Assembly (NCBI RefSeq): GCF_947500065.1
Contig: NZ_CANMQT010000001.1
Span: 682,001 to 746,000, forward strand
Direction: 5' to 3'
DNA from: an uncultured Aquimarina sp.
Lineage (GTDB): Bacteria > Bacteroidota > Bacteroidia > Flavobacteriales > Flavobacteriaceae
DNA: 64,000 bases
The translations under genes and the position numbers were made by a program. Of this stretch, positions 1 through 8,722 are shown piece by piece (the stretch's first letter is position 1; every line of letters starts with the position of its first letter). The notes below the pieces were generated by a model. The model was not told the DNA's origin, did not search any database, and saw only the letters and a list, made by a program, of their open reading frames with translations.

Positions 1-1729
1 AAAAGTAACTTAGTAGTGCCTTATTCTTAATAATCCCAGAGGCAGCATCCTCTAAACTAACCACTTCGGCATTATACTTTAGATCATAATACTTTGGGTA
101 ATCGCGTTCGATATCAGATATAAAATTATAGTATTTGTTTTTAAGCTGGAACAATGAATCAAAAACTACAGTATTAGATTTTTGATTAAAAAACTTCTTT
201 TCCAAATAAATAATATTAGCTCTAAACTGTTGTTCTTTATCTATTATTTGTTCGGGAACACCTCCATAAGAATTAGCTCGTGTGCTCCTAGCAGCTTCTA
301 ACAACAAAACACTTTTACTTTTTTCAGAGAAGTAAAAGGCATCAGCTATATATGTTGATTCTTTGGTCGCTTCATAAAGATCATATGCCACGGCTACCAT
401 TCTATGGAAAGCAGGATACATCTCCGTTATTAAAAACTGTTTATCTATTTTACTTTCAAACTCAGGCTTCAATAAATCCAATGTCTTTATAATATCATGA
501 GACGTTGCAAAAGCTAGTTTAAGATCTTCTATTTGATTATTATTTTTATACAACAACTGTAGTGCCTCCAGTTTTTCCTTTAATATCTTAACTAACTCCA
601 ATTTAGATAATACTTTTTTGGGATTAGGATTATCTTTAATTTCCTTATTCTCAAAACTAGGTATTAATTGTATCAAAGATTCTTGATAAAACTCTAGTGC
701 TTTTTCTGGGTTTCCTTTTGCCAAGTATAATCTACCTAATCTAGAAAATGCTTCAGCAACATCCTGATGTTTTTGATTTTGTCTATATACTTTTGTTTTT
801 GCAAGATATGATCGATAAAAGGTTTCCGCCTTATCGAATTGTTTGTCTGATGTATAAATATCTCCATAGATGAGTTCTGCTATTCGTTCAAAGGCATCAT
901 TGTCTACATAATACTTTTCACTTTTTTTAAGTGCCTGAAGAGCTGCTTCTGTATTCTTAAGTTTAATATAATTATCCGCTAGTTTTTGATATGTTGCAAT
1001 TATATTATTCCTAAACTGATTAGAATTTTCGGCATAAACTTTCTCATAAAAGCTTAACGCTTTTAAAATAAGAGCGCTTGACTCTTGATAGTTTTTTTCA
1101 TCCAAATATACTTTTGACAATAACATATTCGTACTTGCAATAAAGCCTCCGTTACTGCTTTTTAAATTCTTATTGTAAAACTGTTTTGCCAGTTCATTTT
1201 TTCCTTGTCTATAATAAATATCTCCTTTATAATTATTTAAGGTAAGTTCTAAATCATTTCTACCTAACCCCAACAAAGAATCCGGAGTTTTATTAATAAT
1301 CTCGAAAAGATCTTCGATAGTCTGCAGTGATTTAGTATCATTTCTTATTTTGTAATAATAATTTGCTTTATCTAAAACTAACCTAATTTTATAAGCTAGT
1401 TTATCATCGACAGTATCATACAAACTATCTGAATTTATTAGAGAATCAGTTCTTTTGATATTGTATACTACTTTATTAAGATTATTATGATAGTCGTTAG
1501 CAAAAATTAAATACGATAAAATCGTCAACTTTGCCTTAATGTCGTTTTCTTTTCGAGCAATTTTATATCCTTTTTCAAAATAAAACTCCAAACTATCTGA
1601 GTTTGTATATAAAAACTGAAACCCCTTATCCAGTAAGTCGTCTAATTCTGGGACAGTCTCTTGACTTTGTGAATTGACCGGAGTCAAAACAATCAACATA
1701 AGGAGTATTATGTGTTTAATTTTTTTCAT
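1..1729 (-). CDS. TPR-CHAT family secreted protein, 3' end cut by window edge
   Basis: An open reading frame with no stop runs from an ATG at 1729 to the left edge (576 codons visible). It begins with a signal peptide (MKKIKHIILLMLIVLTPVNS), followed by a long alpha-helical region with TPR-like repeats. The last visible residues (DYPKYYDLKYNAEVVSLEDA) match the start of a CHAT (caspase-like HetF-associated) domain and closely resemble the same region of the 1046-residue protein at 37501-40641 (YPKYYQLKYENEVVS). The catalytic His/Cys would lie outside the window. By family, CHAT proteins are caspase-like cysteine proteases often tied to TPR sensors; export to the periplasm is inferred from the signal peptide. 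It lies 54 nt behind the lipoprotein gene at 1784-2422, with a terminator-like hairpin in between. Confidence 0.8.
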   Translation of the reverse strand, partial: MKKIKHIILLMLIVLTPVNSQSQETVPELDDLLDKGFQFLYTNSDSLEFYFEKGYKIARKENDIKAKLTILSYLIFANDYHNNLNKVVYNIKRTDSLINSDSLYDTVDDKLAYKIRLVLDKANYYYKIRNDTKSLQTIEDLFEIINKTPDSLLGLGRNDLELTLNNYKGDIYYRQGKNELAKQFYNKNLKSSNGGFIASTNMLLSKVYLDEKNYQESSALILKALSFYEKVYAENSNQFRNNIIATYQKLADNYIKLKNTEAALQALKKSEKYYVDNDAFERIAELIYGDIYTSDKQFDKAETFYRSYLAKTKVYRQNQKHQDVAEAFSRLGRLYLAKGNPEKALEFYQESLIQLIPSFENKEIKDNPNPKKVLSKLELVKILKEKLEALQLLYKNNNQIEDLKLAFATSHDIIKTLDLLKPEFESKIDKQFLITEMYPAFHRMVAVAYDLYEATKESTYIADAFYFSEKSKSVLLLEAARSTRANSYGGVPEQIIDKEQQFRANIIYLEKKFFNQKSNTVVFDSLFQLKNKYYNFISDIERDYPKYYDLKYNAEVVSLEDAASGIIKNKALLSYF

Positions 1730-1754
1730 AAAAAAAAGCTTCATTGCTGAAGCT
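1730..1754 (-). terminator. hairpin plus U-tract abutting a start codon
   Basis: On the minus strand a perfect 7-bp stem (AGCTTCA/TGAAGCT, loop GCAA) is followed by eight T and then directly by the ATG of the TPR-CHAT gene. It has the form of an intrinsic terminator for the upstream lipoprotein gene. Because the U-tract touches the next start codon, it could also act as an attenuator. Confidence 0.6.
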
Positions 1755-1783
1755 AATTTAATCATTATGAAATAAATAAACAT

Positions 1784-2422
1784 TTAAAAAGTTCCTTCCA
1801 CAGTAATTGATTCTTGAACATTCTCTATCTGAAAATTAAGTTCTAAAATAGCGAAATTGCTTGACTGATTAGAAGATTCAAAACTAACACTCTGAAATGG
1901 ACCATCTTGATAAATCTCTAACTCTCCAAATACTCCTAAAGGTTCTTGATTATTGTTATTCAGACTAGCTGAAAGTTCCAATAATGGTCTAATAAAAATT
2001 ATGACATTCAGGTTTTCAAATTTCGGAGGGCAATTTGCTGTACCGCAAGGACCGGGCAGAGGAGGACGAGGCGGTATTCTAATAAACACTATACCTTGAT
2101 CTTCCTGGGCTTGGAGGATAATCCCTTCAAAACTGGCTATATCATCATTATTTGAAGCCAGATTCATTTCTATTTCCGCAATTTGTTCTTGAAGACTAGC
2201 TATTTCATCAGGATTATCAGTTTGTCCTAGTAAGGTTTCTAAGGCATCTTTTTCTAAATTCAAAAGGTTATTTTCTCCTTGTAGATTAAAGATTATTAAA
2301 TCTTCCGCTAAGAATACTCCGGTATCCTCAGAATTCAAGACAATGATATCATCATCATCCTCTGTGCAAGAGCATACAGCCAAAAAGCAGCATATCAATG
2401 CAAATACTTTAATTGTTTTCAT
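1784..2422 (-). CDS. predicted surface lipoprotein, unknown function
   Basis: The protein has 212 residues. The N-terminus MKTIKVFALICCFLAVCSC is a lipoprotein signal, followed by an acidic stretch (TEDDDD) of the kind that marks surface-exposed lipoproteins in Bacteroidota. Residues about 50-105 are predicted coiled coil (EIASLQEQIAEIEMNLASNN). A proline-rich linker (RIPPRPPLPGPCG) follows, and the last 80 residues look like a beta-rich domain. I do not recognise a named family. It is the first gene of a possible two-gene unit with the TPR-CHAT gene downstream, so it may sit with that protein at the envelope; this is inference only. Confidence 0.65.
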   Translation of the reverse strand: MKTIKVFALICCFLAVCSCTEDDDDIIVLNSEDTGVFLAEDLIIFNLQGENNLLNLEKDALETLLGQTDNPDEIASLQEQIAEIEMNLASNNDDIASFEGIILQAQEDQGIVFIRIPPRPPLPGPCGTANCPPKFENLNVIIFIRPLLELSASLNNNNQEPLGVFGELEIYQDGPFQSVSFESSNQSSNFAILELNFQIENVQESITVEGTF

Positions 2423-2502
2423 AAAAGTTATTGTTTTGGTTTTCTTGTTAGTAGTAATCTAAGTAAGAAGGTTAACATCTTACTACATAAAAATAAGAAA
2501 AT

Positions 2503-3072
2503 TTATTTTCTAAGATCTTTCGCTACTTTTTCTAACTCCATATACCAATCTTCTCCAAACTTACGGATCAATGCTTGCTTCACAAATTTATATACTGGTA
2601 CTTGTAGCTCTTTACCCAAGGTACAGGCATCATCGCAAATTTCCCATTTATGATAATTTACCGCAGAAAACTCTGTGTAATCCTGTACTCTAACAGGGTA
2701 TAAATGACAAGATATGGGTTTTTTCCAATCCACTTCTCCTTGATTATATGCTTCTTCAATAGCGCATAAGGCCGTACCTTTTTTATCAAATATGACATAT
2801 GCACAATCTGCTCCATTAATTAACGGAGTTTCTAATTCGCCATTAGGCGTTTTAACATAAACACCCTGTTTTTCAATTGCTTCGATACCTTCTTTTCTAA
2901 GATACGATTTTACGATAGGATATATTTCTACGAGTTTTTGGGATTCTGAATCCTCTAATGGTGCTCCGGCTTCCCCATCTATACAACAGGCTCCTTTGCA
3001 AGCTGAAAGATTACATACAAAATCCTTTTCTATGATATCTTCTGAAACTATTGTTTTTCCTAATTGAAACAT
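2503..3072 (-). CDS. DUF3109 family protein (Cys-rich metal-binding type)
   Basis: A 189-residue cytoplasmic protein with the cysteine pattern of the DUF3109 family: an N-terminal cluster CNLSACKGACC, then further Cys/His positions (CAYVIF, CAIEEAYN, CHLYPVR, CDDACTLG). The family is widespread in Bacteroidota and is thought to bind a metal or Fe-S centre; its biochemical role is not established. The length is normal. It is transcribed divergently from the MarC gene with a 114-nt gap. The start at 3072 is supported by the conserved beginning MFQLGKTIVSEDI. Confidence 0.85.
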   Translation of the reverse strand: MFQLGKTIVSEDIIEKDFVCNLSACKGACCIDGEAGAPLEDSESQKLVEIYPIVKSYLRKEGIEAIEKQGVYVKTPNGELETPLINGADCAYVIFDKKGTALCAIEEAYNQGEVDWKKPISCHLYPVRVQDYTEFSAVNYHKWEICDDACTLGKELQVPVYKFVKQALIRKFGEDWYMELEKVAKDLRK

Positions 3073-3134
3073 ATCGCGAAGATATGTTTTTATGAAAGAT
3101 AAATTTTACTGATTATTTATCTTTTTATGCTACT

Positions 3135-3162
3135 TTTGTTGTGCGTAGTCTATGTATTTTTG
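3135..3162 (+). promoter_or_regulatory. putative Bacteroidota promoter for marC-like gene
   Basis: TTTG at 3135-3138 and TATTTTTG (TAnnTTTG) at 3155-3162 with a 16-nt spacer, ending 24 nt before the ATG at 3187. This fits the -33/-7 pattern of the primary sigma factor of Bacteroidota, with a slightly short spacer. Confidence 0.5.
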
Positions 3163-3186
3163 CGCCAACCTTAAAAATCTACTAAT

Positions 3187-3759
3187 ATGGAAATTAACTT
3201 AAAAGAGATACTAACTGCAAGTATGATTCTTTTTGCGGTAATTGATATCGTAGGAAGTATACCTATCATTATTGATTTACGTAAAAAAGTAGGACATATA
3301 CAAAGCGAAAAAGCTTCTATTGTAGCTGCTATTTTAATGATACTATTCTTGTTTGTTGGTAAAGAGATTCTTAATCTTATTGGTATTGATGTCAATTCTT
3401 TTGCTGTAGCAGGTGCTTTTATTATATTTTTTTTAGCATTAGAAATGATCTTAGGGATTCAGTTATATAAAGATGATGAACCAGAAACTGCTGCAGTTGT
3501 TCCTTTAGCATTCCCTCTGATTGCAGGAGCCGGAACAATGACCTCTATCTTATCACTTAGGGCAGAATACCAACCTATTAATATTGTAATTGCCATTATT
3601 ATCAATATCATATTTGTATATATTGTTCTAAAAGCTTCTGGGAAAATCGAAAAAGTATTAGGAAAACAAGGGATTAATGTTATTCGAAAAATATTTGGTG
3701 TAATTTTACTCGCTATTGCGGTGAAATTATTCGCAACTAATATAAAAGGCCTATTCTAA
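3187..3759 (+). CDS. MarC/UPF0056 family inner-membrane protein
   Basis: A 190-residue integral membrane protein with about six hydrophobic segments. It has typical MarC-family sequence: the N-terminal segment containing DIVGSIPIIIDLRKK, the central GAFIIFFLALEMILG, and the conserved PLAFPLIAGAGTMTSIL loop. The family was once linked to multiple antibiotic resistance, but its transport activity is not established. The length matches the family. The next gene starts immediately after its TAA, so the two are probably co-transcribed. Confidence 0.88.
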   Translation: MEINLKEILTASMILFAVIDIVGSIPIIIDLRKKVGHIQSEKASIVAAILMILFLFVGKEILNLIGIDVNSFAVAGAFIIFFLALEMILGIQLYKDDEPETAAVVPLAFPLIAGAGTMTSILSLRAEYQPINIVIAIIINIIFVYIVLKASGKIEKVLGKQGINVIRKIFGVILLAIAVKLFATNIKGLF

Positions 3760-3957
3760 ATGAAGTATTTTATTTACCTCTTAATTGTCATAGCAACTTC
3801 TTTAATTATTTATAATGCTACCGTTTTAGACTTTAATAATATCCTGAAAGGTGATAGCAAAACTGCACTTATAAGTATTCTGGCATCAGCGTGTGTAATC
3901 ATTCTATTGCTTATCTTATTAGTTTCTCGTGCTATACAGCAAAAACGCAGAAATTGA
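3760..3957 (+). CDS. small two-helix membrane protein
   Basis: A 65-residue protein whose ATG directly follows the TAA of the MarC-family gene, suggesting translational coupling. It consists of two hydrophobic helices (about residues 3-20 and 38-55) joined by a short polar loop, with a basic C-terminus (RAIQQKRRN). No family is recognised. The tight linkage makes a role alongside the MarC protein plausible but unproven. Confidence 0.6.
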   Translation: MKYFIYLLIVIATSLIIYNATVLDFNNILKGDSKTALISILASACVIILLLILLVSRAIQQKRRN

Positions 3958-3969
3958 TCGATAAAACAC

Positions 3970-4284
3970 TTAAGCTATAAAAGGTATTAAGAAGCAAGCT
4001 ATGATTACTGGAGGTAGTGATATCACTGCGAGAATCATAAAAAGATTATGCAATTTTCTAAAAATAAGCGCTTTTTTTAAAGATTTTTTTAGCTTTAAAT
4101 CTTCTGTGCCTTCTATATGTTCTCTAATTAAATCCCCAGACACATATGAAGAGTCTACAAGAATCTCATTATCCAAAAATATAGAAGCGCTATTATCTAA
4201 CAACCTAAATGCCACTGCCACTATAAAGAAAAAAAGTGGAGAGCAAATGGCAATCGCTATTAGATATTCTGTTAATTCTGACAT
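3970..4284 (-). CDS. small membrane protein, paralogue of next gene
   Basis: A 104-residue protein with an N-terminal and a C-terminal hydrophobic helix separated by a polar segment of about 50 residues. It is clearly a paralogue of the neighbour at 4338-4622: LLDNSASIFLDN against LLNNSASVFLN, and SLKKALIFRKLHNLF against SLRKALVLRRLHELF. The pair follows the S41 peptidase gene on the same strand and probably forms the end of that operon. Function unknown. Confidence 0.6.
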   Translation of the reverse strand: MSELTEYLIAIAICSPLFFFIVAVAFRLLDNSASIFLDNEILVDSSYVSGDLIREHIEGTEDLKLKKSLKKALIFRKLHNLFMILAVISLPPVIIACFLIPFIA

Positions 4285-4337
4285 ATTTGGGGCCTAGATA
4301 AGATTAAAAAAATCTCTTTTCTGTTTTAAAAATATCA

Positions 4338-4622
4338 TTAAAATGTTAATATCGCCAGAGAAATCCCACATATTAACGAAAAAATTATAAAAAGCTCATG
4401 TAATCTTCTTAACACTAAAGCTTTTCTCAAGGATTTTTCAAATACTACATCCGATGTATCCTTTATATGATGTTTTATTAACGATGTAGGTGGATACGAT
4501 GATTGCACAAAAATCCCATAATTCAAAAAAACAGAAGCACTATTGTTTAGAAGTGTAATTACAACAGATATTAAAAAAAAACAAAAGCAGAAAATTGCAA
4601 GAAATATTTTTAGTGTTTCCAT
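4338..4622 (-). CDS. small membrane protein, tandem paralogue
   Basis: A 94-residue protein with two hydrophobic ends (residues about 3-25 and 75-94) around a conserved polar centre shared with the protein at 3970-4284 (NNSASVFL, SLIKHHI, SLRKALVLRRLHELF). The pair looks like a tandem duplication. It starts 23 nt after the stop of the S41 peptidase gene. No known family recognised. Confidence 0.6.
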   Translation of the reverse strand: METLKIFLAIFCFCFFLISVVITLLNNSASVFLNYGIFVQSSYPPTSLIKHHIKDTSDVVFEKSLRKALVLRRLHELFIIFSLICGISLAILTF

Positions 4623-4645
4623 ACTTAGAATTTGTTTTGCGTTTT

Positions 4646-6223
4646 CTATTGAGAGATCGATAAAACCTTTTGAATCATTTTATCATCTTCATTAATGATT
4701 TTTTCAAATTCACTAGTGCCGAATAACTGCTGCGCCATAATAGCTTTTAGATACTTCTTTAACTGGTCTCTATAATTTTTTAAATTAATATCGACACCTC
4801 TTTTTCTGGTATACGTCAAAAATCCTTCAGCAAAATCATCATCAATTTCTATTTCTTGTTTAAACTCATCTTTCGTAAGCTTATTGTAAAACGCTCTCTT
4901 TTTATCAAGCTCTTCGAATATATATCGACCCATTCTTCCAGATCTTAACATATAATTTAATGTCTCTCCAACTCTGGTTGTATCTTTACTGACAAAAATA
5001 TCAGGGATTATCCCTCCACCTCCATATACTGTTTTGCCGCCAGGAGTTTTAAACTTCAAAGAATCCGCAACTTGTATACTATCAACGTTTTGTAATTCGC
5101 CATTTTTATATCGCTCCAAATATTCATTAAAATATTCTTTATTACCATTCTGATAAGGTTTCTGAATGGATCTACCTGTTGGCGTATAATATCTAGAAAT
5201 TGTTAATCGAATCGCACTACCATCTCCCAATGCCATTTCTCTTTGTACCAATCCCTTACCATAAGATCTTCTTCCCACAATAATTCCTCGGTCATTATCT
5301 TGTATAGCTCCTGCAAAAATTTCGCTTGCTGATGCAGAATTTTCATTAATTAAGACATAGACATTTCCTTTTTCGAAATCCCCGTTACGAGTTGCATAGT
5401 TATTTTCTATTGCTCCTTTCTTATTTTTGGTAAACATGATAAGTTCATCATTTTTCAAAAACTCATCTGCCATTTTTAAAGCAGGAGCGATAAAACCTCC
5501 TCCATTATCCCGCAAATCAACAACCAAACTCTCTGCTCCCAAATCCTGTAAAGAATCCAATGCTTTTTTAAACTCCTTATATGTAGTTTCGGCAAAACGA
5601 TTTACCTTTATATATCCTATATTTTCTTTTAGCATATAACTGGCATCAACACTTTTTAATGGAACTCTACCGCGTTTTACTACCACATCAAATATACCGG
5701 TGCCTTTTCTATATACTTTTAACTGAATCTGACTGTTTAGCTCTCCTTTAAGTTTGTCTGCTAATCCATCTCTACTCAAACGTTCTCCATAAAGGGTATC
5801 TTGATCCACCATAAGGATTCGATCTCCAGCAATAATTCCTGATTGTTCACTAGGTCCTCCTTTAATTGTGTTAATAACAGAAATAGTATCTCTATAAGGA
5901 TAATAACTTACACCAATACCTATAAAATCTCCTTGCATACTTTCCGTAATACCTTCTAATTCTTCTGGCGGTATATATACAGAATGTGGATCTAAGTTTT
6001 CTAGAATTCTGTTCACTGTAACATCTACAATACTATCGGTATTGATTTCATCAACATATTCATAATCTATATAATCAATAAGTCGATTTAATTTTTCTTT
6101 TTTAGCATTATAAGAAAATAGCTTAGCTGACGGGTTGCTAAAATCGAGTTTACTTCCTAAAAAAACTCCCGCTCCCATCGCCAAACCAATAAATAATGGC
6201 AAGTATTTTTTTGAATAACCCAT
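4646..6223 (-). CDS. S41 family C-terminal processing peptidase
   Basis: A 525-residue periplasmic serine protease of the CtpA/Prc type. An N-terminal membrane anchor or signal (about residues 8-23) is followed by a conserved helical region (DPHSVYIPPEELEGITESMQ), a PDZ domain (about 95-180) and the S41 catalytic core. The Ser/Lys dyad is present: Ser298 in the SASASE motif and Lys323 in YGKGLVQ, with the 25-residue spacing known from Prc. The family cuts or degrades proteins from their C-terminus at the inner membrane. The start codon overlaps the stop of the dCMP deaminase gene by one base (TAATG), so the two are translationally coupled. Confidence 0.92.
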   Translation of the reverse strand: MGYSKKYLPLFIGLAMGAGVFLGSKLDFSNPSAKLFSYNAKKEKLNRLIDYIDYEYVDEINTDSIVDVTVNRILENLDPHSVYIPPEELEGITESMQGDFIGIGVSYYPYRDTISVINTIKGGPSEQSGIIAGDRILMVDQDTLYGERLSRDGLADKLKGELNSQIQLKVYRKGTGIFDVVVKRGRVPLKSVDASYMLKENIGYIKVNRFAETTYKEFKKALDSLQDLGAESLVVDLRDNGGGFIAPALKMADEFLKNDELIMFTKNKKGAIENNYATRNGDFEKGNVYVLINENSASASEIFAGAIQDNDRGIIVGRRSYGKGLVQREMALGDGSAIRLTISRYYTPTGRSIQKPYQNGNKEYFNEYLERYKNGELQNVDSIQVADSLKFKTPGGKTVYGGGGIIPDIFVSKDTTRVGETLNYMLRSGRMGRYIFEELDKKRAFYNKLTKDEFKQEIEIDDDFAEGFLTYTRKRGVDINLKNYRDQLKKYLKAIMAQQLFGTSEFEKIINEDDKMIQKVLSISQ

Positions 6224-6654
6224 TAATCGTCTAAATCAGTAATCTTTTCTATTTCTACACCGGCTTTCTCCAAAAATGAAAGTCCCGAGTTATCTTTATA
6301 TCCCATTTGATATACAATTCTTTTAATTCCAGCCTGATGAATTAACTTACTACATTCTTTACAAGGCGATAGTGTTATATATAACGTGGCCCCCTTGCAA
6401 GATTGTGTAGAAGAAGCAACTTTAGAAATTGCGTTCGCTTCTGCATGAAGTACGTACCATTTTGTATACCCTTCTTCATCTTCACAGGGATTTTCAAAAC
6501 CTGTTGGAGTTCCATTAAATCCATCAGAAATAATCATTCTATCCTTTACAATAACCGCACCAACTTTTTTCCTGTCACAATGGGATAACTTCCCCCACTC
6601 TCTCGCTATCCTAAGATAGGCTTTATCATATTTAAGCTGCTTTTTCTTTGGCAT
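6223..6654 (-). CDS. deoxycytidylate (dCMP) deaminase family protein
   Basis: A 143-residue zinc-dependent deaminase. The active-site signature is complete: His70 and Glu72 in HAEANAIS and the Cys98/Cys101 pair in PCKEC. The GFNGTPTGFENPCE region is typical of the dCMP deaminase/ComEB group, which makes dUMP for thymidylate synthesis. The length matches. It heads a likely operon of deaminase, S41 peptidase and two small membrane proteins. Confidence 0.9.
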   Translation of the reverse strand: MPKKKQLKYDKAYLRIAREWGKLSHCDRKKVGAVIVKDRMIISDGFNGTPTGFENPCEDEEGYTKWYVLHAEANAISKVASSTQSCKGATLYITLSPCKECSKLIHQAGIKRIVYQMGYKDNSGLSFLEKAGVEIEKITDLDD

Positions 6655-6739
6655 ATAAAAAAATTGGATATCACTTATACTTTTTAAAATACGAATATAT
6701 TATGACTATGTGTCAAATACAACCCTAATTGATAATTAA

Positions 6740-7324
6740 TTACCAAATTCTGTTTGCAATTATCATAGGAATAACCATCCCTATTACTACAGAAGAAATA
6801 ACCAATATCCAATCACGTTTAGAAAATCTAAAAATCGTTTGAATAATAAAACTTATAATAAGAACTATTACTACTACAATAAGTTGCGCGATCTCTATTC
6901 CTAAAGCAAATTCAATCAATGGTAAAATTTTTGAGCTAACATTACTACTAACTGCATTAAAGAAACTAGAGAAGCCCAGTCCATGAATCAAACCAAAGAA
7001 AATAGTTGTTCCGTATAAAACTCCAATTTTGTTTTTATTGGCAGTCTTTCCAGCGGTAAAAACATTAAATATTGCCGCTACCAAAATTGTTAATGGGATC
7101 AAAAATTCAACAAGCTTAGAGTTTACAGAAACCACATCATATGCTGCTAAAAATAAAGAAGTAGTGTGACCTAAAGTAAACAAAGTGACTAACAAGAGAA
7201 TTCTTTTCCAATTATCAAAAGTATAGGCTACTGTAAGTATTATTAAGAAAAGTATATGATCATATGCTTGCCAATCCAATACGTGATATAAACCAAGCTT
7301 TAAATAAAGCCAAAACTCTGACAT
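6740..7324 (-). CDS. HupE/UreJ-type membrane protein
   Basis: A 194-residue protein with about six membrane helices and the HupE/UreJ family hallmarks: an N-terminal region with LDWQAYDHILFLI (conserved D-H-I-L-F), FTLGHTTSLFLA, and a central FGLIHGLGFSS motif. Relatives are proposed nickel/cobalt permeases of hydrogenase or urease clusters, but none of those genes are here, and many Bacteroidota carry a lone copy of unknown substrate. It is divergent from the MscS channel gene. Confidence 0.85.
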   Translation of the reverse strand: MSEFWLYLKLGLYHVLDWQAYDHILFLIILTVAYTFDNWKRILLLVTLFTLGHTTSLFLAAYDVVSVNSKLVEFLIPLTILVAAIFNVFTAGKTANKNKIGVLYGTTIFFGLIHGLGFSSFFNAVSSNVSSKILPLIEFALGIEIAQLIVVVIVLIISFIIQTIFRFSKRDWILVISSVVIGMVIPMIIANRIW

Positions 7325-7540
7325 AATTTTATTTTTTTTGAGGTTGTGTAATGTACAATTAAAAAGAGGAATCTAGAAGTTTTGTAGGAACTCTTATAAA
7401 AATTTTAGGATTATTAGTTCTTTAAGGGGTTCAATGGTTATTTGTCGAATTTTTATCATTCTTACCAAGTGTATTAAGATATCAAGAACATAAATCATTA
7501 ATTTTAAGTTTTACAAATCATTAATTTAAAAAGCTTGTAT

Positions 7541-8356
7541 ATGGATATTCAAAAATGGTTGGATAAAGGATTAGATTTTATAATAGATTTTGGTCCTAAA
7601 GTTATTGGTGCTATTCTGATCTGGATTATTGGTTCCTGGATTATCAAAAAAATGATGAAAGGAATTTCTAAACTCATGACCGTGAGGAATTATGACGAAA
7701 GTCTCCAAAAGTTTCTGACCAACTTATTAGGCTGGTTGCTAAAAATTCTTTTAATCCTTGCTGTTTTTGGCACGGTAGGAGTAAATACCACATCTTTTGC
7801 CGCCATACTTGCAGCTGCTGGTTTAGCAGTTGGCTTAGCATTACAGGGATCTTTGGCAAATTTTGCTGGAGGTGTACTCATTATGATTTTTAAACCATTC
7901 AAAATTGGAGATTTAATTGAGGCACAAGGTGTTCTAGGAGTTGTTAAAGAAATTGAAATTTTCACTACTAAACTGTCTACCCCTGAAAACAAAGAAGCTA
8001 TAGTTCCTAATGGGACTTTATCCAATGGAAACATTATTAATTACACCTCGCATGGAACACTAAGAGTAGATCTTAATATCGGGATTGGCTATGGGGATGA
8101 TATCAAAAAAGCTAAAGACGTTATTATGAAAGTTCTTACTGATAACCCAAAGGTTTTAAAAGATCCAGCTCCTACAGTTGCTGTTAGTGAACTTGGCGAT
8201 AATGCTATCAACCTAGTCGTAAGACCATTTGCCAATGTAGCAGATTATTGGGATGTTTATTTTGAAGCTTTAGAAGGTTCCAAAAATGCATTGGATGCCG
8301 CTGGTATTTCAATCCCTTATCCGCAAAGAGATGTTCACATCCATAATGTGAAATAA
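7541..8356 (+). CDS. small-conductance mechanosensitive channel (MscS family)
   Basis: A 271-residue MscS channel. Membrane helices lie at about residues 15-35, 60-80 and the pore helix 85-110 (AAAGLAVGLALQGSLANFAGG), followed by the beta domain (FKPFKIGDLIEAQG) and the cytoplasmic cage domain ending DVHIHNVK. The channel releases solutes on hypo-osmotic shock. I chose the ATG at 7541 over the upstream TTG at 7535, because it gives the normal start MDIQKWL. The gene ends 12 nt before a strong terminator. Confidence 0.92.
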   Translation: MDIQKWLDKGLDFIIDFGPKVIGAILIWIIGSWIIKKMMKGISKLMTVRNYDESLQKFLTNLLGWLLKILLILAVFGTVGVNTTSFAAILAAAGLAVGLALQGSLANFAGGVLIMIFKPFKIGDLIEAQGVLGVVKEIEIFTTKLSTPENKEAIVPNGTLSNGNIINYTSHGTLRVDLNIGIGYGDDIKKAKDVIMKVLTDNPKVLKDPAPTVAVSELGDNAINLVVRPFANVADYWDVYFEALEGSKNALDAAGISIPYPQRDVHIHNVK

Positions 8357-8368
8357 TAAATGAATTAT

Positions 8369-8396
8369 AAAAGGCCTCTTGTTAAGAGGCCTTTTT
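8369..8396 (+). terminator. intrinsic terminator after MscS gene
   Basis: AGGCCTCTT and AAGAGGCCT form a perfect 9-bp stem with a GTT loop, extended by A/T pairs and followed by TTTTTCTTTTT on the plus strand. Confidence 0.9.
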
Positions 8397-8670
8397 CTTT
8401 TTCTAGCTAAAACAAAAGCTATTACATTCGCTATATCCTACTTCATAATAAAATAAAGGAGACATCATCCTCTATGAAAAACTCACAAAACAAATGCTGT
8501 ATGTACTAACGCACATTAAATATTAAAGATCTAAGGGAAAAAATATTTTTTATAGATTTCAGAAAGAACGCTCCTATGATATTTCGATTAGAAAATAGCA
8601 TCACTTTTATCAAAATTGAGTAAAACCTTTTACTACATTTAAAATGACACATACTTTCTTTGAAAATTTA
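8397..8670. other. intergenic, nothing recognised
   Basis: About 270 AT-rich bases between the MscS terminator and the terminator of the polysaccharide operon. I see no credible gene, RNA or repeat here. Confidence 0.5.
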
Positions 8671-8707
8671 AAAACCAGGACACTTAATTCATTAAAACAT
8701 CCTGGTT
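8671..8707 (-). terminator. terminator of polysaccharide-degradation operon
   Basis: On the minus strand AACCAGGA ... TCCTGGTT (8-bp stem, 19-nt loop) is followed by TTTAAATTTT. It lies 15 nt after the stop of the last enzyme gene. Confidence 0.65.
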
Positions 8708-8722
8708 CAAGTTGAGTTAATA

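Noticed and set aside
3171-3395. Minus-strand ORF opposite the MarC gene
   Set aside because: Shadow of a well-supported membrane protein gene.
7535-7540. TTG start for the MscS gene
   Set aside because: The ATG two codons downstream gives a normal MscS N-terminus.
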